Shown: positions 32,789 to 45,400 of the stretch, piece by piece
Numbering within the stretch: the stretch's first letter is position 1
How the letters are laid out: the number at the start of each line of letters is the position of its first letter
Assembly: GCA_947462335.1 (NCBI GenBank)
Contig: OX381721.1
Span: forward strand, 12,351,910 to 12,415,909
Reading direction: 5' to 3'
DNA from: Harmothoe impar
Taxonomy: Eukaryota; Annelida; Polychaeta; Phyllodocida; Polynoidae
Length of the DNA: 64,000 bases
Notes under the pieces: generated by a model
Seen by the model: the letters and a program-made list of their open reading frames with translations, nothing else
The model's database searches: none
Told to the model about the DNA's origin: nothing
Position numbers and translations under genes: made by a program

Positions 32789-34297
32789 GGCTTCACGCCT
32801 AACGCCCTAAACAATGTCCTCCACCTCTGAGATTAAAGCAGTAGACAGAATATCTGATTGTGGTATGTTAAGGCCTAACATATACTTACATAACAAAAAA
32901 AAATTAAGAGTGACGGTTATCTATAATAGCCTAGAGAGGACATTGACCAGATTGGGGAACTTTACGGAGCTTCACGCCTAACGCCCTACATACACTCTAA
33001 TGCTGTAGTAGCATCCAGAGATATTGTATTTAACCACCATCTCTATGCTATAAATAAACATATATATATAGGTTAGTTTCTGGTTTAATTGCATTATTCT
33101 GCCATAAGGGTAGCAAAAGCTACATGATCAGGCTTCACGCCTAACGCCCCGGCTTCACGCCTAACGCCCCAGCTTCACGCCTAACGCCCTCACCAATAGA
33201 TAGCTCTAAGTGCTGTACAAAGAGCTATCCAACCCACCTGGATCGATGTGAGATGGTGCTACCATGTACCACCCTTCTTCCCATGGAGTATCTAAGGTTA
33301 ATTGTAGTAAATGATATGTTTTATTATCCCTTTCCGACCACAAAGCCAACAATTTATTACAAGAACCCAAAATATAGAAATGTTTTGAGCCTTATACATG
33401 CTTTAAACAATAGAATAAGGAAATGGAGGTGTGCTGGAACATATATGTAGCAGTTAAGAATCCGTGAGATTGGAAAGAATAGAGTTGGGGCAGCATATCC
33501 TATCTTAACCCTGTCCGTCAGCGTCGTGGCTTCACGCCTAACGCCCTCACCAATAGCTCTCAGTGCTGTACAATAAGCTATCAGTTGAGCATTATACATG
33601 CTTTAAACAATAGAATAAGGTAGGGGAGTTGTCCAGGAACATATATGTAGCAGTTAAGAACCCGTGAGATTGGATAGAATAGAGTTTGGGCAGCATATCC
33701 TATCTTAACCCTCTCTATCAACATTGTGGCTTCACGCCTAACGCCCTCACCAATAGCTCTCTGTACAGTAGAAAAGCCTTATGTATACTTTAAACAATAG
33801 AACAAGGTAGGGGAGTTGTCCAGGAACATATATGTAGCAGTTAAGAACCCGTGAGATTGGATAGAATACAGTAGGGGGAGCATATATCCTATCTTAACCC
33901 TCTCTATCAACGTTGTGGCTTCACGCCTAACGCCCTTTTTAGAAAGTTTTAAAACATAATATAATTACCCTTGACCCCTACAAAGGTATACCAGGCTGTA
34001 GATATGGATGTTTTCTAATGCATTATGGACAATTAAACCATATCTAGCCTGTTAACACAGAATTATTTTCTTTGACAATGAGTAATGTACAGATTTAAGG
34101 TTTTTTCAAGATATACCATCATGTTTCATGGGCCAAGAAACCATTAAAATGACCTATCAGGTAGCTATAAATGGATTCCTACCCACGGTTAGGATGTTTT
34201 CTTCAATATTAAAACATAATATTTATGAAAGAAATGCCCTTATACATGACAAGAGGGTCTCCTTCTTGAGGGGAAAAGGGCGTTAGGCGTGAAGCCA
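32789..34297. repeat. Repeat cluster built on the word GGCTTCACGCCTAACGCCC
   Basis: The 19-bp word (one copy with its first base changed) occurs eight times in direct orientation (about 32789, 32969, 33131, 33151, 33171, 33538, 33728 and 33917), three of them as an uninterrupted triplet. It occurs once inverted (34278). Between 33538 and 33936 it anchors units of about 190 bp that also share CTTTAAACAATAGAA and CATATATGTAGCAGTTAAGA. This is a satellite/MITE nest. Confidence 0.85.
33916..34297. mobile_element. MITE-like element with about 24-bp perfect inverted ends
   Basis: The left end (33916-33939) and right end (34274-34298) are reverse complements over GTGGCTTCACGCCTAACG plus CCCTTTT. 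The interior is about 330 bp, AT-rich and non-coding. No clear target duplication was found because the surrounding copies share the same word. Confidence 0.6.
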
Positions 34298-36778
34298 CGC
34301 AATATGACTATACAACTTTGCCCTTCTATCATACATTTGCTATATATATTTAACCTGCCCCAATATATCTGGTGTATGGCCCATCCCCTAAGGTACATGG
34401 ACACAAAAGGTTTTAAGCCTACTCCTACATTATATTTGGACCCCTTAGTGCATGAAAAAAAGCAGTTTCATGAAAAACGGTCACATCCATTACAGTTTAC
34501 ACTACATAGCAGTTGTCAGAATAGGACAGACAAAATCGAAACCTTTGGAAGAACAGTAGATGATGGGTGGGACGAAGAAGGTAAGGAAATTCCAACTGAG
34601 AAAGGTAACAAAGAAAGTATGTGGCATAGAAAATGGAAGGAGGCGAGAGAGGGAGAAATGAAACACTAAATAGAGGGGTTGATGATGACAACATGGAAAA
34701 TTGATCCATTTAGCTCACTTTCACAGTGAAGGGTTTTAATTACTTAAACGCTGAAAGGAACAAACGTTAAGGGCCTGTCTGGGAGGAGAATTAATTACTA
34801 TGAGAGTTATGTACAGGAACAATGTGTAAACAGTTGGTAGATTAGAGAGTGCGCACAAGAATAGAGCCAAGGCAGTATATGTATGATTGGCAGTAGAATT
34901 GGCCAAGAATTGGTTAGATCCGTTGGGAGCTACATATACACAGTGAATGACCTTTTCGAACCCTGCATGTCCATATGGAAGCAGTATATCTGACATACTA
35001 TAATAATATGATCTCAATGGTGGAGTGATGGAGACAAGGCCAAATAATAGATCGATCCTTTACTGCCGGTGCGCACTTAGTGAGAAATCTATCTAAAGGC
35101 AGATCTGGCAAGCAATTTAGCAAAGGTTGCAAATGCAACCTGTTTTTGGGGGGAGATAGGGAGGCATACATTGGAATTGCCCTCTGGGATAGGTATAAGG
35201 AAGTATTCATACATATAAAGTTAAGGAATCCAAAGTATTGCATTGGATTGATTATTAGTTCTACTGTTTGCCTTTCCTAGGAGGAAGTATGCCCTTTACT
35301 ATTTTCTGGGACATTAGCCTGAAAAGAGAAACATTGCAGAATATGTCAAATTATTTTTGTTCCTGTCAGTGGCTTGGAAGGAGGAACACTTTCTGGCATT
35401 TGTTTGATATGGCCTACATCATCAAATATTTCATTTTCATAGATTACCCCCCTTTTCCCTCACAAGGCTTCTATACAAACCAAGGTAACTATAACATTTT
35501 GAGCACCCCCCCCCCCAATGGGTTGAACGTTTAGAGGGTGGCTAGAAGCTAACCTAATCACAACATCACATTACTATAGCCGGGGGCTACATCAACCACC
35601 AGATTACACACAAATTGCCTTCATTATGTCTGCTTTATTCATGCTGATAACGGTAGATGAACATAATGTCCACCTGGTGGCAATATGTAGAACTAAGGGC
35701 CCCAGACCATGGCCCGCACCAACTGCCCAATGCAGCCTCTTCATCATGACATCCATGTTACTCTGAGTATTCAGACTGAAATCATGGGGAGATTAAGGAA
35801 CATAAAGTGGCATGTAAGAGAAGACATGTCTGTGATAGATACAAAATTAGTCTATCACCAAAATAATACTCCCTCTTAGGAGAGGCCTATTATTCTATAG
35901 ACAATCCAACCATGAGTTTTAAAAACACATTAACAACCACATACATTTTTACAATCTGGACACCCTAGTGTTGGTAAATATTTTATCAAGCATACTTACA
36001 TGATCTTACATCAAGTATCAATATCAAAGTGCCCATGAAGAGGTGACTATTACAGACTATATGAGTATTCAATGCCTTCCCTAATGGTTGCTATTAGTCC
36101 AAAACTGATTAATATGTGAAGTAGGTGGTGGTTTAGTAGAAGGCTGCTTTGGCTGTATAAGGGAGCCATGAATGCCCCGGACTAAAGCTATTTATCCTAC
36201 TCGACGTGGTCAAGTCATCAATATCAGATCGATATCTGATGTTGTCAAGTGATATTTGATGTTGTCAAGCAGTTTTACTATGTTGTCAAGGTTGTAAAAC
36301 TAGGGCATCGTGATTGGTGTAGAGCATGAATGAAAGTTGCATCACAAATTTCTAATACTTGTTTTGGGGCCCATGGGACTATGATGAGCAGTCCTAATTT
36401 TTGGGGGAAATGTTGCAAACTAAGAGCTAAAAACAAGTATACTAGGGTAGTTTGATGAATACTCTTCGATTCTCAAGTAATATTTAAGCTATTCTCACTC
36501 TAAACAGCAGTGAATCGAGTATTAACAAACCTTATCGAGAGCGCCGATGGCAACAACTCTCTGTTGGCCCTAGCAACATGACGTACCTCCGTCTCTAAGG
36601 GCTGCGTATATTGGGGTCCTGAAGGGAGATTTGCAGAGGCCCTAGATATGCACACTTTCTCACGATTTGATAGCCTAATTTACTTTAAGGTGATTGCCTA
36701 CCATGCTAAACACGTTGATTGCGACGATTTCTGCGCATCTGACGTGTAGGCCCTCCTATAGAGAAGTAAGTAAAACTG

Positions 36779-36852
36779 CTGGACTGAACAAGCAGCGAAC
36801 TCACAACCCCAGTGTCCAAGTTCAGTGCTGATCCCATTACACCACCGAGGCA
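36779..36852 (-). repeat. tRNA-derived SINE-like segment
   Basis: On the minus strand GCCTCGGTGGTGTAATGGGATC (split here as A-box TGGTGTAATGGGATCAGC) is followed by a B-box-like GGTTGTGAGTTCGCTGC. The total is about 74 bases, resembling a tRNA with degraded arms. A functional tRNA is unlikely because the B box departs from GGTTCRANTCC. Confidence 0.5.
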
Positions 36853-37291
36853 GGACTACGGATTGTCAAAATGGAATCTACCCGTAGACTACCTTTCAAT
36901 TTATTAATTATTGTTACTTTTTATTTTCAGTTGCCCAAAACTACTGAATTATGTGCGGGACCATATGTTGAAATGGATGCCATTAATTCAAAAAGGAACT
37001 GAAGAATGTTTTAACAAAGTTTCAAAAATATGATGATACTTTTACTACCATTGCTATCAAAATGAAGGATTTTCTGGTTTGATCTACCAGAACTACTTTT
37101 ATTTTTCAAAATTCTATGATTCAAAAAGTAGCTCGGGACCCCCTACTATTCTTTTCACTGTTTGGCTCCAAATTATGTAAGGTATATTGGGTAAATATTA
37201 GGAGTAAATCTAGACCCAAGATAGGCAACCACCTTAAATCTTTCTAACATGTAACAACCTTGACCCTTGTCTCCTTTTCTGGTGGGATAGA

Positions 37292-37434
37292 GATAGAATT
37301 AGGCTGTTGATGTGCCCTCGAGTCTACATCTGGCCCTTGTCACGTCGCCTCTCGAGTCCCCTGCGGGGCCTCTCGAGGCGACGTGACAAGGGCCAGATGT
37401 AGACTCGAGGACACACCAACAGCCTAATTCTATC
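37292..37434. repeat. Near-perfect long palindrome (foldback element)
   Basis: Arms of about 58 bp, starting GATAGAATTAGGCTGTTG and closing with the complement at 37434, with very few mismatches around a GC-rich centre CCCCTGCGGGG. It would extrude as a long hairpin. It may be a small foldback transposon, although no flanking duplication is obvious. Confidence 0.85.
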
Positions 37435-37528
37435 AATATATGCAGGTGCTTGAGGAGGCTGATCATTTGGTTTGCTGTAATTTGCGTCGAGAGTTAAGTC
37501 TTAAGCTATTAACCCTTTAAGGCCGAGC

Positions 37529-37616
37529 ATCGACTATATAGTCGATGCCATGGCAGTCCTAGCGTCGACTATAGTCAACACCATGGCAAGCCTAGCGTCG
37601 ACTATAGTCGATGCCA
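37529..37616 (+). repeat. Three 32-bp repeats of the palindrome GTCGACTATAGTCGAT
   Basis: Self-complementary words ATCGACTATATAGTCGAT, GTCGACTATAGTCAAC and GTCGACTATAGTCGATGC are separated by GCCATGGCARNCCTAGC spacers at 32-bp intervals. Confidence 0.85.
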
Positions 37617-40429
37617 TTTACACAGGATTATTATAGGAATTGATATGAGGTCCGTCCTCCTGGGAACTAGTAGTTCTCAGAGGTGGTCCCTACAGTAAGC
37701 CATGTGATTTTGGGTCAGAATTCAAAGGGTTAACTTGAACTGCTTCAAATTCATGACTATTTTACTTGGTGACTTTCAGCCTAACATGTGAAGAAGCATT
37801 CAATTCAGCGCAATTCTCATGGATCCCTGTGTATAAATTTGTGCACCTGCAAGCATGTTATGCCAATAAATGAGCAAACAATATCATTTCAGCATCATAT
37901 TTCAGTTGGAACACACATGATTTGTAATCAATGTGGGTCCCCTCTGTATATGCTACTGGTTCTAAAAAGCTAATGAGGAATGAATGCAAAGCAGTAATTC
38001 CATCATCTTTGATCTCTCAATATTTGTTCAGCGTAACACTGTAAAAGCTTTATGTAAACATGTGGTGCATCGTGCTGTAAGGTAAAGAGCTAACATAGAC
38101 AAGGCTGTATCCTGGTGTAATTGATGCTACAAGTCACATGGTGCACACCGCTGATGTAAACCTCAGCCTTTTGAGGTCCTGTTGCATTTCTGCCGATCAC
38201 AGCCTTCATTAAAGCCTAAACGGAAGTGTTGGCAAACAGCCAATCGCCTGGCCACTTACAAAGCAGACAGCTGTTGCCGTGCTGGAATGCCAGGCAGTGA
38301 GCTGTTTTTGGATGAGTTGAGAAACTATCCCCCTGAGCCTCCTCTGTGTATGTACTGTCGACAGAACGATTTTCTTGTAGAAACAGTACTAATAAAACCC
38401 CCACACATGTGTATTGTACATCTGGATCAACCTTTTACTATGATATAAAGGCCGACATTTTAAGTATGTACTGTCTCTCCAGTGAGGTTTGGCGTGATGT
38501 AAATACCAGTACTCTACCCTGCCTACCATGTTAACTTCTTAATGTATTATATTACAGACTGCACACGTATCTCTTGTATCACAAGCATTGATGGTGAGAA
38601 AGCCCATTCATTTGTAGACATTCATATTGATAGTTTAATCTTTCTGTTTTTGCTTTCCTCAATTAACGTGGCAGCTGACTGGTCTTTGAGCACATCTGAG
38701 TGAATGGCATGTAATAAAAAGATTTGATTTCAATTACCATGGTAACAGATCTTCAAGAATATACTTTAAAATGGATGCATGGATGCATGACTCAAACATA
38801 CTTAATGGGCATATCATATCTTATGCACTTTGATTAAACTATGTACTACATTTATTTTCCTTACATGATGGCCTCTTCCAAGATCAATGTTAACACTGAG
38901 ACACCTCCCCTACTGGCTGTATTCAGCAGTGGGTTTCCGGCCCCACCAGGCACTCTTAGGTGGGAGGATTTCCTTGATGGGATGTCTGAGTAGAGGGTCA
39001 ATCTCCTACCATGAGGGGCAGGTGGTACTGAACAATAAGTAGGCTTACTGGGAGGTCTATGATGGTGCTGCCCTCATGAATAATAGAGTAACAGCTGAGT
39101 AATACCGTCATACAAGAAATACTCCAATGTCCCCCATCACCCCAATGCTTTCATTACAAAAAATATGTTTAACCCTGGTAATGTGTAATGCCCTTCTGGG
39201 TGGGTGTGGGTATGGTTATCAGCTGGCTATTGCAATACTGTACTGAAACATGATTGATTGAATGATAGGCTCATGGGGCTTTCATTACTTTGATATGAAT
39301 CTTACTACATAGCTTGTGGCACAGAGTGTATGTCATTATTTTGCAGGAGTACTAAATGTATATACGTTTTGTAGAATAGGGGGTTGGACACTTATTTACG
39401 GAATAAAACGGTTAGCCACATAGAGACAGCTTTCCTCCTGATCCCCTACATACATACATACATACATACTAGTAGTATATGCAGTGGAAAATAAAGGGGG
39501 TCTCAAATATCAGTACTTCAGATTCACATTGGGTATTTTGTTTACCGGAGATAATGGAATCACCCAGAGAACACTGGAATTTAATAATTGCATTGTGTCC
39601 TATTTCAAGAAAACACATTTGCATTATGTTTTGGGAGTTAAATGATAAATTATAATGGTATCACACTCCTGCAGCCTTCAAAGAAAAGACAATTGTCTCT
39701 TTTTCAGCCCTTAGGAGAAATCGTAAATTGCATATCTTTATTAGGTTTTAGAGTACTGACAGTGTTGAAAGAGGCCTTTATCAATACATGTACCACGTCC
39801 TCAGGTTTGTAGGGTGGAATGAATTAACCATAGAGCATAGTGGCTAGGCTGGTATAAGCACAGGGGATAGAGCTGATATGGTTTGCATAATGGGATCATG
39901 ACCAGCGAGTACTTATAGTTAATGATATAAAATATTGTATTTTAGTCTGTTCTAGGGTAATGTGTAGAATGGTGGACATGTCTCTGTTTAAAACAGATGA
40001 GTCATCTTGGAATCATAGCAGAAGATAATATATATCAATAACATACAGTGTGGATAAGAGCATGGTGATTATAATTTCTATTCAATATGGCAGGCCTTTC
40101 TACTGCTAATCTCAATAGACATAAAAGTATGAAACAATTAATTTTTTTCTCATTGAATCACAGAAGAAGTTGATACGTATGAGGATAACAATTTTTGAAA
40201 TAACAATTTAAGTAACGTCTCAAGATTCATGATGATGGTTAACAAATTATTAACAACCTTGCATATCATGAGAACACATGTTGCACCCTTGCTGTATGTA
40301 TTATGCAGAGATGACATAGGAGTACCCACTGTCTCATATAACTGGCATGAGGTTCAACTTGGGTAAATATCACTCCACAATAGATGTACATGTGGTCTCC
40401 ATATATCTACATGTTAGGTGTATACATGT

Positions 40430-41279
40430 CGTCGCCTCAGTATACAAAGGTTGTAAGTGAAAAAATGAGATTTTCTTTTTATTCTTTAATATTTTTCTTT
40501 ATCCAATAAATTTTCGACAATTTTGGAATTTTTCAAAAATGACCTTTTTCTGAGAGGTTATACTCAGTATACAAAGGTTGTAACTGAGAAAATGATGTTT
40601 TTCTCAGTATACAAAGGTTGTAAGTGATGTGGAAATTGTAATCCCAATGTATCTTATCATTAAAATGACTTATTTTATATATTTTTTTCTAACCATTTTA
40701 TATAATTCCTATTGTATACATACATTTTGGATATTTTTACAAAATATGCGTACTTTGAAGTGTAAATGGGGTGAATTTAATGGGAAAATGACTAAGATTG
40801 CTTATTTTAGCCGAAATTTTACTGTTGCTAGGCAAGTTGTGTATGATTCTTTTAAGTGATACAAGCAACTAAAAATATAAACAACTCATTTAGGGACCAT
40901 AATATTAGGCTTGAATTAATCAGCTATTTGGGCATTTATTTACAGTTTTGAACTGAGGAAATTACTTACAACCTTTGTATTCTGAAGAGATGTACTAAAA
41001 TATACATGCAATTCAGTATACAAAGGTCGTAAGTGACCCAATTTCCCCCTTTTTTCCCTAGTTTTTGCCATATTAACCGAGGAATTAGGAAGGATATTTT
41101 AGTATCATTCATATAATTAGTTTTTAGTTATTTGTTGTTGTATGTAGGATGATTTCCTGGGCAATATACCATGTATTTAAAAAATTACAGTCTAAAGATC
41201 ACATTGATTTTTCTTATTTTGCTCATATCTCAAAACTGAAAAGAATTTCCACTTACCACCTTTGTATACTGAGGCGACG
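40430..41279. mobile_element. 850-bp element with inverted ends and repeated subterminal word
   Basis: Left CGTCGCCTCAGTATACAAAG and right CTTTGTATACTGAGGCGACG are exact complements. The subterminal word CAGTATACAAAGGTTGTAAG recurs internally at about 40564, 40604 and 41012, and inverted near 40963. No coding capacity for a transposase and no clear target duplication. It is best described as a non-autonomous DNA transposon of unknown superfamily. Confidence 0.7.
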
Positions 41280-42385
41280 CTGTTGTAGCTGAGGCTCAAA
41301 CCTTTGTACAATTATAAGCAAAGCACTGTCATGCAGCTTCATTGCTTCTGAAAGATGACTACCCAATGAAATAACTGTTTCCAATCCATCCGTCCTTCTT
41401 TTCACCAATAGTACTTAATCCACTAAGCCCAGCCAATTCCAGGATACCTGTCTCTAGTTTAAAACAAGCCTGGCCAGTCTTCTATACCCCCTACCTCCTA
41501 TCACCTATCACCCACCCGGTCCAGTGGGAAATTCAGTAGATACAACGCGTCCAGGGTGAGAGTCTCAATGGACAAATTGTAGCACCCTCTATTTCATCCA
41601 TGTTACACACTCAATGACACCCAGAACCCTCCTTACCAAAGCTGATAGGTATAGAGGGAGCCATTCTGAGGGTATGCGTCCCTACTCTACACACATAGGC
41701 AGATGTATGGGCTGGCCATTTTTGTATTTTGAAAAAGCACAAGTCTTGTATAAGTGCAATGTAAATGATAACATCAAACTGTATAAGCGCTGACCCAATC
41801 AACTACAGTAGTTAGTTGTAGGATTCTCAGAAAGTTATTACAAATTGCATAGATCATAGGGAAAGTCTAGATGTATCTGTCTGAGCTAACATGGTTAGAG
41901 ATCCCTGGCTTTCCCTACTAGATCGCCTAAATCTGATGCTAGATCACACATTTACATTGCCGCCATTGTTGTATGATCCTGTGGCAAGCATGCTGTCTTC
42001 TGATTGGTCTAGAGAAGCAAAATACATCTATGAGCAGTACGGAAAAACGTACTATCCCCCCCCCCTTCCCCCCAGAGAACAATGCTTTTGCCAGGCTACC
42101 AGCCGTATATATACCAGCCTGCTGTGCTGGGAGAGTGTACAGGGGCAGCCTGTATTCGCCTGTAAATATGTTCAGGCTTGTTCCCTGGTCCAGTACTCCA
42201 CTCGGGGAAGACTAGGACTTCCTCAATCCTTATCCCCAATAGTGGAGTGGTTCCAAGAGGGGTTGTCTGGATGTTCCCTCCCCTCGTAATCCCTGAGCTC
42301 CTGCCTTAATTTGCTCCTGTGGGATCTAGTCCGTACCTGAACCCACAAGGGAGTAGTCACCGACCCATGTCTAGGGGAGAAGGGC

Positions 42386-42412
42386 CAGAGAGAGAGAGAG
42401 AGAGAGAGAGAA
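42386..42412 (+). repeat. (GA)n microsatellite
   Basis: A run of GA dinucleotides, directly seen, inside segmental copy A and absent from copies B and C at the homologous place. Confidence 0.95.
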
Positions 42413-45400
42413 GAGGCATAAGGGGAAGATTCTTGGAAGTCGGGCGGGTAGATAGCAATTACAGATAGATAAACTATAATGATTAATGATTCATCTATTA
42501 CTAACACTCTATATTTTACAGAACACAAAATGAATAGTGAATGATGTGCTGTGTGCTGTAAACATTGAGTTATTGGTATGAATGACAGTACTGAAGGGCT
42601 AATCATGTCCCTGTGTATCATTTCAGCAATGTTGAATGATACTAGCATAAGTATCATAATAATATGGGACATGTTCTAGTTACTCTCACCCTGTGAGTTT
42701 GCAGCTGGCTAAGTGTAATTCTATCACCCTATAGTGGCAATTATAATACATGTAGTTTGCTAGTGGTTATCTTGGGCAGGCAAAGGCAGCCATGTGGTCT
42801 AAGCCCCACACATGAGAACAAGGGAAAGGTGCAAAACATGGGTGCCTACACAGCAGGAGCATCCTTCCTGCATCTAGCCTACAGCAGGAGGGCAGAACCA
42901 GGCCTAGGGACAGTGGTGAGGCATACAATGATGGATCACATTCAGATATCTGCCTCTATGCCCTCTTCATACAACTCCTGTCATATATAAGATGAATGAA
43001 TGCCTCACCTCTATACACTCTAGCTCAAAGCCACTCATCCCTTGTACTACATAGCAGTTGACAGAGTAACACTAAGAGTAAGACATAGAAAATTCAAACA
43101 GTTTGAAAAGCGAGGGGATGATGGTTGGAACAAAGAAAAGAAGAGATTCTGGTATAACAAAGAGAACAAAGAGGCAGTATCAGTATGTATGTATTTTGGC
43201 TGGAGGATTAGTAAAAAATCCGTTAGATCCCTTGGTAGCTATGTACACACTGAATAACCGTGTTTAGACTCTATCCTGCAGGGCCATGGGAGTGATCAAT
43301 GTGCAAGAAGTACGCCTGGCATACTTTAATATAATCCCACAGGTTGAGGGATGGAGACATGGCTGAATAATAGATCGATACTTTACTTGGGGGTGCACTT
43401 AGTCTTCCTTAAGTCTAACTTTGTCTTAGGTTAGATATGATAAACAAATGCTAGAAAGTGTTTCGGATAAGGAGGTTTTGAGAGTGCCCTCAGGATCAAT
43501 ATCAGAAATTCAATTTATGGATTATATGTATACAAAAATATGCACTTTACTATTTGTTGTGACATCAGCTTGAATAGAAGAATCATATAGAATATGAGTT
43601 CTCATATTTTAAAAGCTCTCAATGCCTTCATTGTTCCTGCCAGTAGCTTCAACCTTTGAGAACATTTCTATGATAAAGCCTACAACATCAAATTTGACAT
43701 TTTTCCTTTTCATAGATTATCTCTCACATTTCCCTACAAGGCTGCTATACAAACCAGGTTAACTCTGACATTTTGTGCATCGGCCCCCTGAAAGCCTGAG
43801 GTGTACATACAGAGGGTGGCTAGAAGCTAAGCTATTCACAGCCTCACACGCCTAGCTGGGGGCTACATCATCAACCTGATTACACACAAATTGCTGTGGT
43901 TGATTGCCTTCATTATGTCTGCTTTATTCATGATAATAACAGCAAATATACATAATGGCCACATGGGGGCATTATGTAAAACTAAGGGCTTCACATTATG
44001 CACTCGCCAATGCAGTCTCTTCACTCATGTATCACTGACTTTGACTCATATCAGGCATTTTTCTACACACACAACTAGTCGATCAACACTCTCTTTCAAT
44101 GGAGGATGGCAATTATAGAAAACCAAATAATCAGTTTTATATCCATCTTTTGCAACTAACCTTCCCTATAGGCTGAGACCCTGGTATTGGCATATTCTCC
44201 CCAGCCTGTTTACGTTATCCTGCATTAAGTATTAATGTGCAGTGTCCATAAAGAGGTGGCTATTACATGCAGAATAGAGGAGTGTAAGTAATGACCACTA
44301 CTAGAGGCAGGCTACAGGACCCAGACTGATTGATATCTGTAGTAAGTGGTAGTTTAGTAGAAGACTGCTTTAGCTGTATAAGTGAGCCATGAATACCCCA
44401 GACTGAATTAAAGGCAGGTGCTTGATGAGGCTAATCTATCTTTTGGTTGGCTGTAATTTGTTTATTTCTTGTGGAGAGTTAATATCCTATTAACTCGCCC
44501 TGACAGAATATCCAGGCCTCAGTAGTGAGTTGGAACTTATGTGGCGGCACTAGATCAGAACTGAAGACCTTGGAATGTGCATCATGTGGAAAGATAATTT
44601 GTGACCTTCAAGAAGAAATGATGTCTGCACGCCTCTCGAGAGAATGTGATTTGTAGAAAATGTGAGTCTCAATAGTTGAACAGAGGTATACTTGTTGTCC
44701 ACTGGGCTATGGAAAATTGATGAAAATAACCAAGATTCCTAATGTGGTATCATAAACATTATGTGTGAAAGCATTCGTTAAATTCTTACTTTATAGACAA
44801 AATCAGTGAACATGAAATAAGTATAGAAATTACCTTGAATTAGACTTCAAGAATCCATGCAGCCCTGTGTACAGCTTTGTGAAGAAATGTATTGCCAGGA
44901 GATGTACAGAATTTATAAGCTGGTCTAATCTAATCTTTCAATGTCATATTCTAGTTGGAACGCATATTATGTATTCGATATCAGTCCCCTCTGTATCTGC
45001 TTATATTTCATGAATGTAATGATGCGGTTCTACTATCTTTGATCTTCAAATATTTGTACAGAGTAACAATGTCAATGCTGTAAAGACCCACATATACTGC
45101 GAATACTGGCCCTCGTACTCGTACTCTAGCCCTGTATAAAGAGGTGGGGGTGTAAAGAGATTATACCATGAATATGCATGACAGATTGTCTGCACCTGCA
45201 CAAGGACCATCTAAATCTGTACTATCTCATTAATCTGTGGACATTTATATTGATAGATTGACCTTTTTGTTTTTGCCCCACTCAAAGTGGCAGCTGGCTA
45301 GTCTCTGAGATAAAGGGATTCGATTCCAATGTCCATGGTAATAGATATTCAAGAATATACTTTAAAATGGATGCCTGATTCAAAGATACTTTGTGAGTAG

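Larger units (their letters stand above)
32030..42660 (+). repeat. Segmental copy A of an old, diverged duplication
   Basis: Contains an ordered series of segments that recur in copy B, by eye at roughly 70-80% identity. Examples are GGCAAGCAAAGGCATCCATG (32169) versus 42776; the TTGCCTTCATTATGTCTGC segment (35617) versus 43902; GTATTCAGCAGTGGGTTTCC (38920) versus 45490; and TTTCATCCATGTTACACACT (41592) versus 47156 and 60378. Some are also in copy C. No gene is recognisable, and the open frames are short and not conserved. Confidence 0.65.

Noticed and set aside
32789..33936. CRISPR-like array from the regularly spaced GGCTTCACGCCTAACGCCC word
   Set aside because: Eukaryotic context, irregular spacing with conserved rather than unique spacers, and no cas genes.
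41891..42289. 132-codon open frame in segmental copy A
   Set aside because: The homologous segments in copies B and C do not preserve the frame, so coding is unlikely.
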